Source of the DNA: Actinomadura atramentaria DSM 43919 | Lineage (GTDB): Bacteria > Actinomycetota > Actinomycetes > Streptosporangiales > Streptosporangiaceae | NCBI RefSeq assembly: GCF_000381885.1 | Contig: NZ_KB907211.1 | Coordinates: 124,001-188,000, forward strand | Direction: 5' to 3' | DNA: 64,000 bases | In this document: positions 24,495 through 36,315 of the stretch, one piece after another | Layout: every line of letters begins with the position of its first letter | Position numbering within the stretch: position 1 is the first letter of the stretch | Program-made: the position numbers and the translations under genes | Notes under the pieces: model-generated | What the model was told of the DNA's origin: nothing | Databases searched by the model: none | Seen by the model: only the letters and a program-made list of their open reading frames with translations

Positions 24495-25361
24495 TCACGA
24501 CGCCGTCCCGAGCGCGATGCGGGTGAGGGAGCGCAGCGCCGTCGTGCCGGGCCGCAGGTAGGCGCCGTGCGCGCCCGCGCCCGCGTCGAACGGGCGCGCG
24601 CCGAACGCGGGCGACACCGGGTCGCGGCCGAAGCCGAGCCCGGCGACGCGGACGTGCGGGACGTACCGCGTCCAGTCGCCGCGCGACCGCGCCGCCCAGA
24701 CGCGCGCCGTCGCGCTGACGTCCGCCGCGTCCGCGCGCGTCGTCCCCGGGCTCCCGTACAGCGCGATGTCGGTGACGGACCCGCCGAGGCGCGGCCCGGC
24801 GATCCCGCACACGACGCTGCCGTAGCTGTGGCACAGCAGCGCGACGGTCGCCCGCGCGTTGACGCGCCGCAGCCCGCCGACCAGGTCCGCCAGCGCCCGC
24901 GCCCCGTCGCGGGCGCGGCCCGCGGTGAGCACCGCCGGGCTCCGCGTGGACGGCGCGTCGTATCCCAGCCACGCCACCACGGCGAGCCGGACGCCGGGGG
25001 CGGTCCGCCGCGCCTCGGCGGCCAGCGCCCGCGCGCCGCCGCCGACCCAGACGGCCCCGTCGAAGTGCGCGAGAGACCCGTCCGCGCCGGGGACGAGCAC
25101 GGCGATCCGGTCGGCGCGGGCCAGGTCGCCCAGCACCTCGACGGCCCGGCCGCCGCGCGCGTCGAACGCCAGGAACGTCCGGCCGCCCGCCAGGAACCGG
25201 CTGAACGCCGGGTCGCCGGTCGCGGCGATCTCCGCGCGGACGGCCGCGTACCGGGCGGGGAGCCCGGCGGCGGACACCGCCGTGTCGAGGGGGGCGGGGG
25301 GCGCGCCGGGGACGGCGAGGCCCGCGGCGGTGAGGGCGAGCGGCGCGGCGAGCAGGCGCAT
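24495..25361 (-). CDS. secreted alpha/beta hydrolase (DUF1023-like)
   Basis: 288 residues. Short signal peptide-like start (MRLLAAPLALTAAGLAVPGAPPA). The hydrolase core has RIAVLVPGADGS (first strand), WLGYDAPS and the nucleophile elbow LLCHSYGSVV, with Ser as nucleophile. A typical pattern for actinobacterial alpha/beta hydrolases of DUF1023 type. ATG 25361 has GAAGGA upstream. Substrate unknown. Confidence 0.75.
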   Translation of the reverse strand: MRLLAAPLALTAAGLAVPGAPPAPLDTAVSAAGLPARYAAVRAEIAATGDPAFSRFLAGGRTFLAFDARGGRAVEVLGDLARADRIAVLVPGADGSLAHFDGAVWVGGGARALAAEARRTAPGVRLAVVAWLGYDAPSTRSPAVLTAGRARDGARALADLVGGLRRVNARATVALLCHSYGSVVCGIAGPRLGGSVTDIALYGSPGTTRADAADVSATARVWAARSRGDWTRYVPHVRVAGLGFGRDPVSPAFGARPFDAGAGAHGAYLRPGTTALRSLTRIALGTAS

Positions 25362-25478
25362 CGGGGGCGGTCCTTCCTGGTCGACGGGGGTCTGCACCAG
25401 GAAGGTAGGTTTTTGTGGTTGTCGCTTTGATCAACCCGTGGTGGGGTCTTTCGCGGTACTACCGGGGTATCACCCCGG

Positions 25479-26138
25479 TCAGTCGCCGGGCCGGACGAGC
25501 CCCACCTCGTACGCGTACACGATCGCCTGCGGCCGGTCGCGCAGCCCGAGCTTCATGAGGACGCGGCCGAAGTGCGTCTTCACCGTCTGCTCCGCGACGA
25601 TCAGGCTCTCGGCGATCTCCCCGTTCGACAGGCCCCGCGCGACCAGCGCCAGGACCTCGGTCTCCCGCTCGGTCAGCTCGTCCAGCTTCCCGCGGGACGG
25701 CGCGCGCGGTGCGCCCAGCCGGGAGAACTCCGCGATCAGCTTGCGCGTGACCGACGGCGACAGCAGCGCGTCGCCCGCCGCGACGACCCGCACCGCGTCG
25801 GCCAGCTCGCCCGCCGACGCGTCCTTCAGCAGGAAGCCGCTCGCGCCCGCGCGCAGCGCCTCGTAGACGTAGTCGTCCAGGTCGAACGTGGTGAGCATCA
25901 GGACCTTCGGGGCGTCGGCGGCGGCCAGCAGCCGCCGCGTCGCCTCCAGGCCGTCCATCACCGGCATCCGGACGTCCATCAGCACCACGTCCGGCCGCAG
26001 CTCCGCGACCCGCGCCAGGCCCGCCGCGCCGTCCGGCGCCTCCCCGACGACCTCGATGTCCGGCTGCGCGTTCAGCAGCACCCCGAACCCCGAGCGCACC
26101 ATGCCCTGGTCGTCGACGATGACCACGCGCACCGTCAT
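25479..26138 (-). CDS. NarL/LuxR-family response regulator
   Basis: 219 residues. Receiver domain with phospho-acceptor Asp in DVVLMDVRMP, Lys in FLLKDA; C-terminal LuxR helix-turn-helix (LTERETEVLALVARGLSNGEIAESLIVAEQTVKTHFGRVL). The ATG overlaps the stop of the sensor kinase (ATGA), so the two form one system. Target genes unknown. Confidence 0.9.
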   Translation of the reverse strand: MTVRVVIVDDQGMVRSGFGVLLNAQPDIEVVGEAPDGAAGLARVAELRPDVVLMDVRMPVMDGLEATRRLLAAADAPKVLMLTTFDLDDYVYEALRAGASGFLLKDASAGELADAVRVVAAGDALLSPSVTRKLIAEFSRLGAPRAPSRGKLDELTERETEVLALVARGLSNGEIAESLIVAEQTVKTHFGRVLMKLGLRDRPQAIVYAYEVGLVRPGD

Positions 26139-27457
26139 GCCGAGCCCCGGACGGGCAGGTCGGCCTCCACCGCGAAACCTCCTTCGGGCGTCGCCCCGGC
26201 GGCCAGGCCGCCGCCGAGCATCGCGGCCCGCTCCCGCATCCCGACGATGCCGTGCCCCGAACCGGGCGGCGATCCCGTGGGCCGCCGCCCCGGCGGGCCG
26301 TTGACGACGCGCAGCGCCAGTATCCCGCGCTCCCGGACCGCGCTCAGCGCCACCCGCGACCCGGGCGCGTGCCGCATGGCGTTGCTCAGCGCCTCCTGGA
26401 CGATCCGGTACGCGGTGAGCTGCACGCCCGGCGGCAGGTCGGCCAGGCCGTCCGACACCTCGGCCTCGACCGTCAGGCCGGTGCCGCGCGCGCCCGCGAC
26501 CAGCTCGTCCAGCCGGTCCAGGCCCGGCTGCGGGGCGGTGTCCGCGCCGTCCTCCGAGCGCAGGACGCCGAGGATGCGGCGCATCTCGGTGAGCGCGTCC
26601 AGCGCCGTCGCGCGGATCTCGGCGAGGTCGCCGCGCGTCTCGTCCGGCAGCTCCGCGACGCGGTAGGGGGCCGCCTCCGCCTGGATCGCGATCATCGACA
26701 TGTGGTGCGCGACGACGTCGTGCAGTTCGCGGGCGATCCGCTGCCGCTCCTTCAGGACGGCCTCCGCGTCCCGGTGCCGCTTGGCCTCGGCGGCGAGCCG
26801 CTGCCGGGACGTGCGCCGCGACCGGACGAGGTAGCCCGCCAGCAGCGGCAGCAGCACCAGGACCGTGCCGCCCGGCCCGACGTCCGGCCCGCCCTTGATC
26901 CACACCCCGGCGGCGGTGATCAGCGCGACGCCCGCCGTCGTCCGCCGCTCGCAGCGGACCGCCACGGCGAACAGCGCGGCGATCATCGTCAGCGACCCGG
27001 CCGGGACGAACGGGACCGACAGCCAGCCCCGGACGTCCACCACGGCCATCGACACGAAACTGAACCGCCACGCGCCCAGCGGATGCCGGTCCAGCAGCAG
27101 CAGCGGCAGGCACACCGCCAGCGCGATCAGCAGCAGCGTCGCCGCGGACGGCGGCGACACCTCCCACGCCCCCGGCTGCGGCGGCGCGTGCGGCGGCCGG
27201 ACGGGCCGGTGCAGCTCGCCGAACAGGTTCGAGTACGCCGCCGACACCATGAGCAGCGTGACCAGCGCCAGCAGCGCGTTCACCAACAGCCCAAACGGCA
27301 GCCGCCCGATCCCGACCGCCCGCGTCCAGCGCAGCCCGCGCGGCCACGGGCGGTCCAGCGGCGCGGGGTCGGCGCGGCCCGTCAGCGCGGCCGACGCGAT
27401 GCCGCCGAGGATCACCGACCGCAGCCGCGGCCCGGCGTCCGGCTCGTCGTCGCTCAT
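26135..27457 (-). CDS. sensor histidine kinase (HisKA_3)
   Basis: 440 residues. Several hydrophobic segments (about 55-75, 105-120, 155-170, 190-210) form a membrane sensor; the phospho-acceptor motif RIARELHDVVAHHMSM follows, then the ATPase boxes (AYRIVQEALSNAMRHA, GHGIVGMRERA). It phosphorylates the response regulator downstream. The signal is unknown. The ATG has TAGCCT seven bases upstream, a leaderless arrangement. Confidence 0.88.
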   Translation of the reverse strand: MSDDEPDAGPRLRSVILGGIASAALTGRADPAPLDRPWPRGLRWTRAVGIGRLPFGLLVNALLALVTLLMVSAAYSNLFGELHRPVRPPHAPPQPGAWEVSPPSAATLLLIALAVCLPLLLLDRHPLGAWRFSFVSMAVVDVRGWLSVPFVPAGSLTMIAALFAVAVRCERRTTAGVALITAAGVWIKGGPDVGPGGTVLVLLPLLAGYLVRSRRTSRQRLAAEAKRHRDAEAVLKERQRIARELHDVVAHHMSMIAIQAEAAPYRVAELPDETRGDLAEIRATALDALTEMRRILGVLRSEDGADTAPQPGLDRLDELVAGARGTGLTVEAEVSDGLADLPPGVQLTAYRIVQEALSNAMRHAPGSRVALSAVRERGILALRVVNGPPGRRPTGSPPGSGHGIVGMRERAAMLGGGLAAGATPEGGFAVEADLPVRGSA

Positions 27458-27464
27458 GCCGACC

Positions 27465-27470
27465 AGGCTA
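27465..27470 (-). promoter_or_regulatory. -10 box of leaderless promoter for the sensor kinase
   Basis: TAGCCT on the minus strand, seven bases from the ATG at 27457. Confidence 0.55.
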
Positions 27471-27566
27471 GGGACCGCAGGTCACGACCCGAATGCCACC
27501 GTGGTCCGACACCGGCGTCATACCGGGGTAGGGGTCGGCCGCCCCGGAAATGTCACCGGCGCCGCG

Positions 27567-27572
27567 TACGGT
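27567..27572 (+). promoter_or_regulatory. -10 box of leaderless promoter for the WYL regulator
   Basis: TACGGT, seven bases before GTG 27580. It lies about 100 bases from the divergent kinase promoter and decides the start of the WYL gene. Confidence 0.55.
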
Positions 27573-27579
27573 CGGCGGG

Positions 27580-28281
27580 GTGAACCGCACGGACCGGTTG
27601 TACGCCCTCGTCGAAGAACTGCGCGCCCGCGCCCCGCGCCGCGTCGCCGCCCGCGAACTCGCCGAACTGTACGAGGTGAGCGTGCGCACCATCGAACGCG
27701 ACATCGGCGCGCTCCAGCAGGCGGGCGTCCCCATCTGGGCGGACGTCGGGCGCGGCGGCGGGTACACGCTCGACCCGAGCCGCACGCTGCCGCCGCTGAA
27801 CTTCACGCCCGCCGAGGCCGTCGCCGTCGCGATCACCCTCGCGCGGGCCGGGGGCTCGCCGTACTCGCGGTCCGCGCGGACGGCGCTGCAGAAGATCGTC
27901 ACGGCGATGTCTGCGGGGGACGGCGCCGCGGCGCGGGACCTCGCCGGGCGCATCCACTTCCTCGCCCGGCCGGACGCGGCGCGGCCCGCGTCCGTCCCGG
28001 CGGTCCTCGAAGAGGCGATGACCGCGCGGCGCGTCGTCCGGCTCGCGTACGCCGACGTCGCCGGGACGGTCACCGACCGCGACGTCGAGCCCGTCGCGTT
28101 CACGGCGGGCTCCCGCGCCTGGTACCTCATCGGCTGGTGCCGCCTGCGCGGGGCCGCGCGCGTGTTCCGCATCGACCGCGTCCGCCGCGCGGTCCTGCTG
28201 GAGGAGACGGCCCCGAACCGCACGTTCGAGGAGCTCAAGGTGGACCACCCGGACCTGGTGGCTCAAGAGTTGGTCTTGTAA
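27580..28281 (+). CDS. HTH/WYL-domain transcriptional regulator (YafY-like)
   Basis: 233 residues. N-terminal winged HTH_11 (RLYALVEELRARAPRRVAARELAELYEVSVRTIERDI), then a WYL domain (SRAWYLIGWCRLRGAARVFRIDRV). Such regulators bind small ligands or nucleic acids through the WYL domain. The VOC protein 99 bases downstream is a common neighbour and probable target. Confidence 0.85.
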   Translation: MNRTDRLYALVEELRARAPRRVAARELAELYEVSVRTIERDIGALQQAGVPIWADVGRGGGYTLDPSRTLPPLNFTPAEAVAVAITLARAGGSPYSRSARTALQKIVTAMSAGDGAAARDLAGRIHFLARPDAARPASVPAVLEEAMTARRVVRLAYADVAGTVTDRDVEPVAFTAGSRAWYLIGWCRLRGAARVFRIDRVRRAVLLEETAPNRTFEELKVDHPDLVAQELVL

Positions 28282-28380
28282 CGGCGACTTCTGGAAACAC
28301 CGACAGGGGGTTGTCGCGACGCCAGTGCAAGCTCGTCCCACGGAATCCGGCAGCCCGCCGGTCGAGTGGAGGGATGAAGG

Positions 28381-28758
28381 ATGAGCGCTCCGGCCTACAA
28401 CTCGGTGGCCTGGTTCGAGATCGGCACCGACCGCCCCGCGGAGACGCGGCGGTTCTTCGGCGAGCTGTTCGACTGGACGTTCGCCGTCGGCGAGGACGGC
28501 GAACTGGCGTACCAGGAGATCACCGCGCCCGGCGCGACCGCGCCGAGCGGCGGGATCTTCCCGTCCGGCGGCAAGTTCCCCGACTACGCGGTGTTCTACG
28601 TGCTCGTGCGGGACGTCGCGGAGACCGTCGCCCGCGCCGAGGAGCTGGGCGGGAAGGTGATCGTGCCGCGCACGGAGACGGAGCGGGGCCTGGTGTTCGC
28701 GCACCTCGCCGACGCCGCCGGCCACCACTTCGGCGTCTTCACCCCGCCCGCCGCCTGA
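28381..28758 (+). CDS. VOC (glyoxalase/bleomycin-resistance-like) protein
   Basis: 125 residues, one VOC half with the FFGELFDWTF motif near residue 25 and the HFGVFTP end. The fold binds a metal as a dimer in dioxygenases, lyases and drug-binding proteins; which of these applies is unclear. GAGGGATGAAGG supplies the ribosome site. Probably regulated by the WYL protein upstream. Confidence 0.78.
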   Translation: MSAPAYNSVAWFEIGTDRPAETRRFFGELFDWTFAVGEDGELAYQEITAPGATAPSGGIFPSGGKFPDYAVFYVLVRDVAETVARAEELGGKVIVPRTETERGLVFAHLADAAGHHFGVFTPPAA

Positions 28759-28834
28759 GCCCGGGACCGGCCGCTCCGGCGCGGGTCCGCACACGGCCGC
28801 GCGCGTCCGCCTGCGCGCCCGCCCGGAACACGGA

Positions 28835-28866
28835 ACCGGCCCCCGCCCGAACGGGCGGGGGCCGGT
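28835..28866. terminator. bidirectional terminator between VOC and aceE
   Basis: Perfect 15-bp stem (ACCGGCCCCCGCCCG and complement) with a two-base loop between two convergent genes. Confidence 0.75.
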
Positions 28867-29015
28867 CCGCTGCGGAGACCGCGACCTACACCTTCGCGGT
28901 CTCCCCGGCGCGGGGGCCTGCCGGGAGGTGCCTCCCGGCGGGACACCGCCGACGTCGGCGCGCCGCCCGGCTGGCGGCGTCCCCGGCGCGCGGCCCCGGC
29001 CGGACTCCTACCGGG

Positions 29016-31802
<2,787 letters not shown>

Positions 31803-32076
31803 GGGGTCCCCTCTTGCTTACCGTTTCTGCTGGTGGGCCTCCTGCCCCCCGATGGGGGGCCTGATGCCCTGGAACGACTGTTGGTCGCAGTGGTTCGTGA
31901 TCCATCGTCGCCGTTCGTGGCGGCTAACGCATCTCTACCAACCGGTAACCATTCTCCCCGGTCGGAGGGGGTGCGGCCCCGTCCGGGGTGCCTCCGGGCC
32001 GCGCGGTGGACGGGCGGTTCGTGCCGGTTCGCCCGCGGGGTGCGTCGTGCGGGGCCGATCGGGTAGACCGGACATC

Positions 32077-32490
32077 GTGGAGAGCACTGTCATCGAGGCG
32101 ACCACGGGCGGGCACGAGACCGTCCACGACATCACCGCCGAGTGCGCCCGGTTCGCCGCGAGCGCGTCCGGCGGCGGGGACGGGCTGCTGCACGTCTTCG
32201 TCCCGCACGCCACGGCGGGCGTCGCCCTCATCGAACTCGGCGCGGGCAGCGACGACGACCTGCTGGCCGCCCTCGGCGACCTGCTGCCCGCCGACGACCG
32301 GTGGCGGCACGCCCACGGCTCCCGTGGCCACGGTCGGTCACACGTGCTGCCCGCCCTCGTCGCGCCCTACGCGACGATCCCCGTGCTCGGCGGCCGCCCC
32401 GCCCTCGGGACCTGGCAGTCGGTCGCCCTCGTGGACCTCAACGTCGACAACCCCGACCGCCGCGTCAGGTTGTCGTTCCTCGCGGGATGA
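32077..32490 (+). CDS. YjbQ/UPF0047 family protein
   Basis: 137 residues. Recognised by LLHVFVPHATAGVALIE (with invariant His), RWRHAHGSRGHGRSHVLPAL (His/Asp cluster) and GTWQSVALVDLNVDN. Members bind zinc and have been proposed as secondary thiamine-phosphate synthases; the in vivo role is uncertain. GTG 32077 is seven bases after TAGACC, a near-consensus leaderless -10 box. Confidence 0.83.
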   Translation: MESTVIEATTGGHETVHDITAECARFAASASGGGDGLLHVFVPHATAGVALIELGAGSDDDLLAALGDLLPADDRWRHAHGSRGHGRSHVLPALVAPYATIPVLGGRPALGTWQSVALVDLNVDNPDRRVRLSFLAG

Positions 32491-32683
32491 ACATGGGTTG
32501 TTACGCTCGGTGGGCGGGCGGTCACCGCGTTTCCGGTGATCGGCCAATGTCGCCGCCAAAAGCCGGGAAGACACTTGCGCGACGGCCCCACCCTTGTGTG
32601 GACTGTCCCGCAAACGCCGCGTCGGCGACCGCCCGCGAGCAGCGGCGGGAACGGCGCGGACTGACGACAAGGGGAGGACTTTC

Positions 32684-33109
32684 GTGAGCGCGACCGCGGG
32701 TCAGGCGCAGACGGAGCGCAGCCTGGCCGAACGACTCGGCCTCAAACCGGGTCAGGTGGTGCAGGAGATCGGTTTCGACGACGACGTCGACGAGGCGCTT
32801 CGCCGCTCCGTCGAGGCCGTCACCGGTGAACTGGTCGACGAGGACTACGACGACGTCGTCGACGTCGTGCTGCTGTGGTGGCGCGAGGACGACGGCGACC
32901 TGTTCGAGGGCCTCACCGACGCGATGGTCGGGTTGGACGGCGGTGGCCAGATCTGGCTGCTGACCCCCAAGGCGGGCCGCGACGGCCACGTCGAGCCGAG
33001 CGAGATCGGCGAGGCCGCGCAGACCGCCGGGCTCTCGCAGACGAGCAGCATCAGCGCTGCCGGGGAATGGTCGGGCACCCGCCTGGTCGCGCCCAAGGTC
33101 CGCAAGTAG
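32684..33109 (+). CDS. DUF3052 family protein
   Basis: 141 residues. Acidic actinobacterial protein of unknown function, recognised by LAERLGLKPGQVVQEIGFDDDVDEALR and the tail AGEWSGTRLVAPK. In Streptomyces and mycobacteria it lies between aceE and ahpE, as here. The GTG is preceded by GGGGAGGA. Confidence 0.85.
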   Translation: MSATAGQAQTERSLAERLGLKPGQVVQEIGFDDDVDEALRRSVEAVTGELVDEDYDDVVDVVLLWWREDDGDLFEGLTDAMVGLDGGGQIWLLTPKAGRDGHVEPSEIGEAAQTAGLSQTSSISAAGEWSGTRLVAPKVRK

Positions 33110-33408
33110 GGGTCGGCGCCGTCCGGGCGAGCGCCCCGGAGCCCCCGCGCGGGCGCGCCCCGGCGCGGCCGGTCGGCGGCCCGGGCCGCCGCGCCCACGG
33201 CCGGCGCGCCCCCGCCCACGACGGGCGCGTCCATCCCGGGCCCGCCGCCTTCGGGGCCGCGGGCTCTGCCACCGCGCGCCCACCGCCCCGCGCCCCGTCG
33301 ACCACGGGGATGCGAGGGGTCGGGGCGGTGGGAGACTGGCGGCGCGTCCCGCGACCGCGGGGCGCGGACCGAACCCGCCCGCGCGCGGGAACGACCGCTG
33401 GAGGGGCC
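33110..33408. other. GC-rich intergenic stretch
   Basis: About 300 bases between the DUF3052 and ahpE genes, over 80 percent GC with imperfect inverted repeats. No gene or clear promoter could be told apart from the composition bias. Confidence 0.5.
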
Positions 33409-33867
33409 TTGACCGTCAACGTCGGCGACACCGCACCGGACTTCGAGCTGAACGACCAGCACGGAACCCCGGTGAGGCTGTCCGGTTTCCGGGGCGACAA
33501 GACCGTCGTCCTCGTCTTCTACCCGCTCGCGTTCAGCGGCGTCTGCACCGGCGAGCTGTGCGCGATCCGCGACGAACTCCCGACCCTCGGCGGCGACGAC
33601 GTCCAGGTCCTCGCCGTCTCCGTCGACTCGATGTTCGCGCTGCGCGCCTGGTCCGACCAGGAGAAGTACCAGTTCCCGCTGCTCTCGGACTTCTGGCCGC
33701 ACGGTGAGACCGCCCGCCGCTACGGCGTCTTCAACGAGGACAAGGGGATCGCGACCCGCGGCACCTTCATCATCGACACCGAGGGCGTCGTCCGCTGGAA
33801 GGTCGAGAACGCCATCCCCGACGCCCGCAGCCTGGACGACTACCGCAAGGCCCTCCAGAGCCTCTGA
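33409..33867 (+). CDS. ahpE: AhpE-type peroxiredoxin
   Basis: 152 residues, the same length as mycobacterial AhpE. Reduces peroxides through the peroxidatic Cys in YPLAFSGVCTGEL near residue 45; a second Cys follows five residues later in the same helix (ELC). Pro and Thr of the active site are present. TTG 33409 is the start, with GGAGGGG upstream. Symbol by family. Confidence 0.9.
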   Translation: MTVNVGDTAPDFELNDQHGTPVRLSGFRGDKTVVLVFYPLAFSGVCTGELCAIRDELPTLGGDDVQVLAVSVDSMFALRAWSDQEKYQFPLLSDFWPHGETARRYGVFNEDKGIATRGTFIIDTEGVVRWKVENAIPDARSLDDYRKALQSL

Positions 33868-33928
33868 AGAGAACCCCTCCCGCATCGCGCCAGGCCGCCC
33901 GCCTTCCGTCCCGTCGCGGCGCCCCGCC

Positions 33929-34207
33929 TTGCGACTGGACGGGAGCGGCGCGGACGGCCTGTTCGACGTCCTGGCGCGGACCGTCGAGGCGACGCTGGCG
34001 GCGGCGCCGGCCGACGCGGGCGCGGACGCCGCGATGGCCGCGCCGGGGGCCCGCGCGATGATGGGCTCGGCGGTCGCGGCGATCGAGTGGTGGCTGCACG
34101 CCGATCCGGGCACGCCGCGCGCCGTCCTCGTCGGCTACCCGGCGGACCTGGCGTGGAACGGCGGGCGGGCGCTGCCCGGCGACTGGCTCGGTTTCGGCGG
34201 GGCCTAG
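33929..34207 (+). CDS. short hypothetical protein, possibly a truncated TetR C-terminal half
   Basis: 92 residues read from TTG 33929. Helical sequence (GLFDVLARTVEATLAA, then AMMGSAVAAIEWWLHADPGTP) looks like the ligand-binding half of a TetR regulator, but no helix-turn-helix fits in the 61 bases after the ahpE stop. It overlaps the next gene's stop by four bases. Either a remnant or a chance frame. Confidence 0.35.
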   Translation: MRLDGSGADGLFDVLARTVEATLAAAPADAGADAAMAAPGARAMMGSAVAAIEWWLHADPGTPRAVLVGYPADLAWNGGRALPGDWLGFGGA

Positions 34208-35838
34208 GGCCGTTCGGCCAGCAGGTCGGTGACCGTCCGCTGGGCGGTGCGGGCGACCTCGTCGGCGGGCGTGCCGGTGAGCGCGGCGATCTCGGCGGTG
34301 CCCAGGGCCGTCCAGACGCCCGCCATCTGGGGGACGGACGGCATCGGCGGGGCCGCCGCGCACAGCCGCTGGAAGCGGCGGATCTCGGGATCGTCGGAGA
34401 CCGTCGCGGTGAGGGCGACCGGGCTGGAGATCTCCGCCGACAGCGCGGCCATCACGCGGTTCTGGGACAGGTACTCGGCGAACAGGTCGTGCGCGATCTC
34501 CCGGTTCGGACCGTTCTTGATCATGACCAGGGCGTGGACGGACGTGAAGCCCGTCGCGGGACCGCCGTCGGCGAACGGCGGGACCGGGTCGACGGCGACG
34601 GCCAGGCCGGCGCGGCGCGCGTGGCGCAGGCCGTCCGAGCTGCACAGCAGGAACGGCGCCTGACCCGACGTGAACAGCTCGAACGCCTCGTCGTCGCCCA
34701 TCGACGGGGTCAGCAGGCCCTCGCCCGCCGTGCCGAGGGAGCGGAGCCGGTCGAACGCGGCGACCGACTCCGGGGCGTCCAGGCGGACGCGGGACGGGTC
34801 CCAGTGCCCGGCGGCGTCGCGGCCGAACAGCGCGCCGCCCGCGCTGGTGAACAGCGGCCAGACGTGGAACGGGTTGCCCTTCGGGCCGACGCGCGCCGCG
34901 AACGGGACGCGCGCCCGGCCCGCCGCGCACAGCTCGCGGCCCGCCGCGACCATGTCCTCGAACGTCGCCGGGGCGTCGGGGGCGAGCGCGACGTTGCGGA
35001 TCAGCGCGACCGTGTCGACGGTCGAGGGCACGCCGTACAGGTCGCCCTCGTAGGTGAGCGCGTCCAGCGCCCAGGCGGGGAACGCCTGCCGCTGGTCGGC
35101 GGCGAGCGCGGTCGGCTCGATGACGCCCTGCCGGACGAGGTTGCCGATGAGGTCGTGCGGGCAGATCAGCGCGTCCACGACGTCGTCGCTGCCGCGGTTC
35201 TCGGTGACGAAGCGCTCCGAGGCGAGGTTGGGGTGCCAGTCGCCGGTGCGGAACGTGACCTCGACGCCGTACGCGGCCTTGAAGTCCTCGTTGAACCGGG
35301 ACAGCGCGGCGGCGCGGCCGGGGCTGGTCTGGACGCGCAGCCGGGGCTGGAGTTCGACGAGGCGGCCGTACTCGTCGCGGAGCCAGCGGGCCCCGGCGGC
35401 GTCGGTGAAGCCGACCTTGGCGCGTTTCGTCGGATTGTCCTGCACTCGGCCCTCCACGGGGACTTCGGAGAATTCCGCCTCTGCCGCCGGTGGGACGACA
35501 GCATAGTGGACCTTGTTCCCGTCGGTCGTCCCGTCCGGCCCGAGGATGGTCATATAAGCCTGGTACACAGGTGTTTCCGAGGCATTGCGCAGATAAACCC
35601 CCCAGCCGCGCCGGGGATGCCGCCCCCACCACGCCGACACGAGCGTGGCCTGCGCTTTCCGCGCCTCGTCGTCCCGCTTCCGCCGGGCCTCCTCGTTGAC
35701 CCGGTCCCGCTCCGACTCGATCAGATAAGTACGCCGGGCGGCCACCGCCGCAACAGCGGCGAACAAGAGCGCAACAAGCGTGGCGAACGCAGAAATCCAG
35801 TCAGGAACATCCCCGAGCCCAATGGCCGCACTCGCCAA
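34204..35838 (-). CDS. membrane-anchored protein fused to an extracellular-type solute-binding domain
   Basis: 544 residues. Residues about 15-34 (ISAFATLVALLFAAVAAVAA) form one membrane helix, followed by Arg-Arg and a charged coiled coil (ESERDRVNEEARRKRDDEARK) and a small beta domain to about 160. Residues about 165-544 are a family-1/8 sugar-type solute-binding fold (SRFNEDFKAAYGVEV, DALTYEGDLYGVPSTVDTVALIRN, FTSGQAPFLLCS). No lipobox, and no ABC permease or ATPase gene is adjacent. Charges after the helix would leave the binding domain in the cytoplasm, which is odd for this fold. TTG 35838 follows GGGGAG at nine bases; a longer frame runs through the dispersed element and was rejected. 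Confidence 0.7.
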   Translation of the reverse strand: MASAAIGLGDVPDWISAFATLVALLFAAVAAVAARRTYLIESERDRVNEEARRKRDDEARKAQATLVSAWWGRHPRRGWGVYLRNASETPVYQAYMTILGPDGTTDGNKVHYAVVPPAAEAEFSEVPVEGRVQDNPTKRAKVGFTDAAGARWLRDEYGRLVELQPRLRVQTSPGRAAALSRFNEDFKAAYGVEVTFRTGDWHPNLASERFVTENRGSDDVVDALICPHDLIGNLVRQGVIEPTALAADQRQAFPAWALDALTYEGDLYGVPSTVDTVALIRNVALAPDAPATFEDMVAAGRELCAAGRARVPFAARVGPKGNPFHVWPLFTSAGGALFGRDAAGHWDPSRVRLDAPESVAAFDRLRSLGTAGEGLLTPSMGDDEAFELFTSGQAPFLLCSSDGLRHARRAGLAVAVDPVPPFADGGPATGFTSVHALVMIKNGPNREIAHDLFAEYLSQNRVMAALSAEISSPVALTATVSDDPEIRRFQRLCAAAPPMPSVPQMAGVWTALGTAEIAALTGTPADEVARTAQRTVTDLLAERP

Positions 35839-36081
35839 GGAGAACCGCTCCCCACAATTAGAAGAAGGGCAGAAGTGACACAGGAAAAGCGCCACGGCCC
35901 GGAGAGTGCGGCCCTCACCAGCGACTACACCCCGACCGCGCCACGGCCAGAAATGATCCCACCCCGAAAGAAAACACGTCAATACGACCCAACCGAAACC
36001 AGCCCGGAAGACAGACCCCAAACCAATGAATTTGGCACGTTCCATGATCGGGACCGGAACCCGGAAACCAAGGCCCCACCT

Positions 36082-36304
36082 GCCGAAACCCCTCGCGGGG
36101 GAGCCCCGAAGCGAAGCGAAGCAAGCGAGGGCGCCCCCGCGAACGGCGAGCCACCGAGGGGGGTCGAAACCGCGCGCGCACGGCCGCGAGCCGCCAGGCG
36201 AGTGGCCGGGCGCGCGCAGCGCGGAGGATGCACCGGAGCGGAGCGCTAGCGGAGTGAGGATGCATGCTTCGCGCCGCGGGGGGTGTGGGGGGTCGTCCCC
36301 CCAC
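36082..36304 (-). repeat. dispersed GC-rich repeat element, copy B
   Basis: About 223 bases, inverted relative to copy A at 18038-18248. Shared blocks, read on the minus strand: GACCCCCCAC, CCGCGGCGCGAAGC, CGCCTGGCGGCTCGCGGCCG, GCGGGGGCGCCCTCGCT. Copy B has about 12 extra bases near GCTAGCGCTCCGCT. It lies downstream of the phosphoribulokinase gene and upstream of the solute-binding fusion. Confidence 0.75.
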
Positions 36305-36315
36305 AAACAAACCGA

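Noticed and set aside
33110-33408. Small gene or structured RNA between the DUF3052 gene and ahpE
   Set aside because: Over 80 percent GC with many chance inverted repeats; no start, ribosome site or family pattern.
35839-36306. N-terminal extension of the solute-binding fusion through dispersed-element copy B
   Set aside because: The repeat is non-coding in copy A, and TTG 35838 has a good ribosome site.
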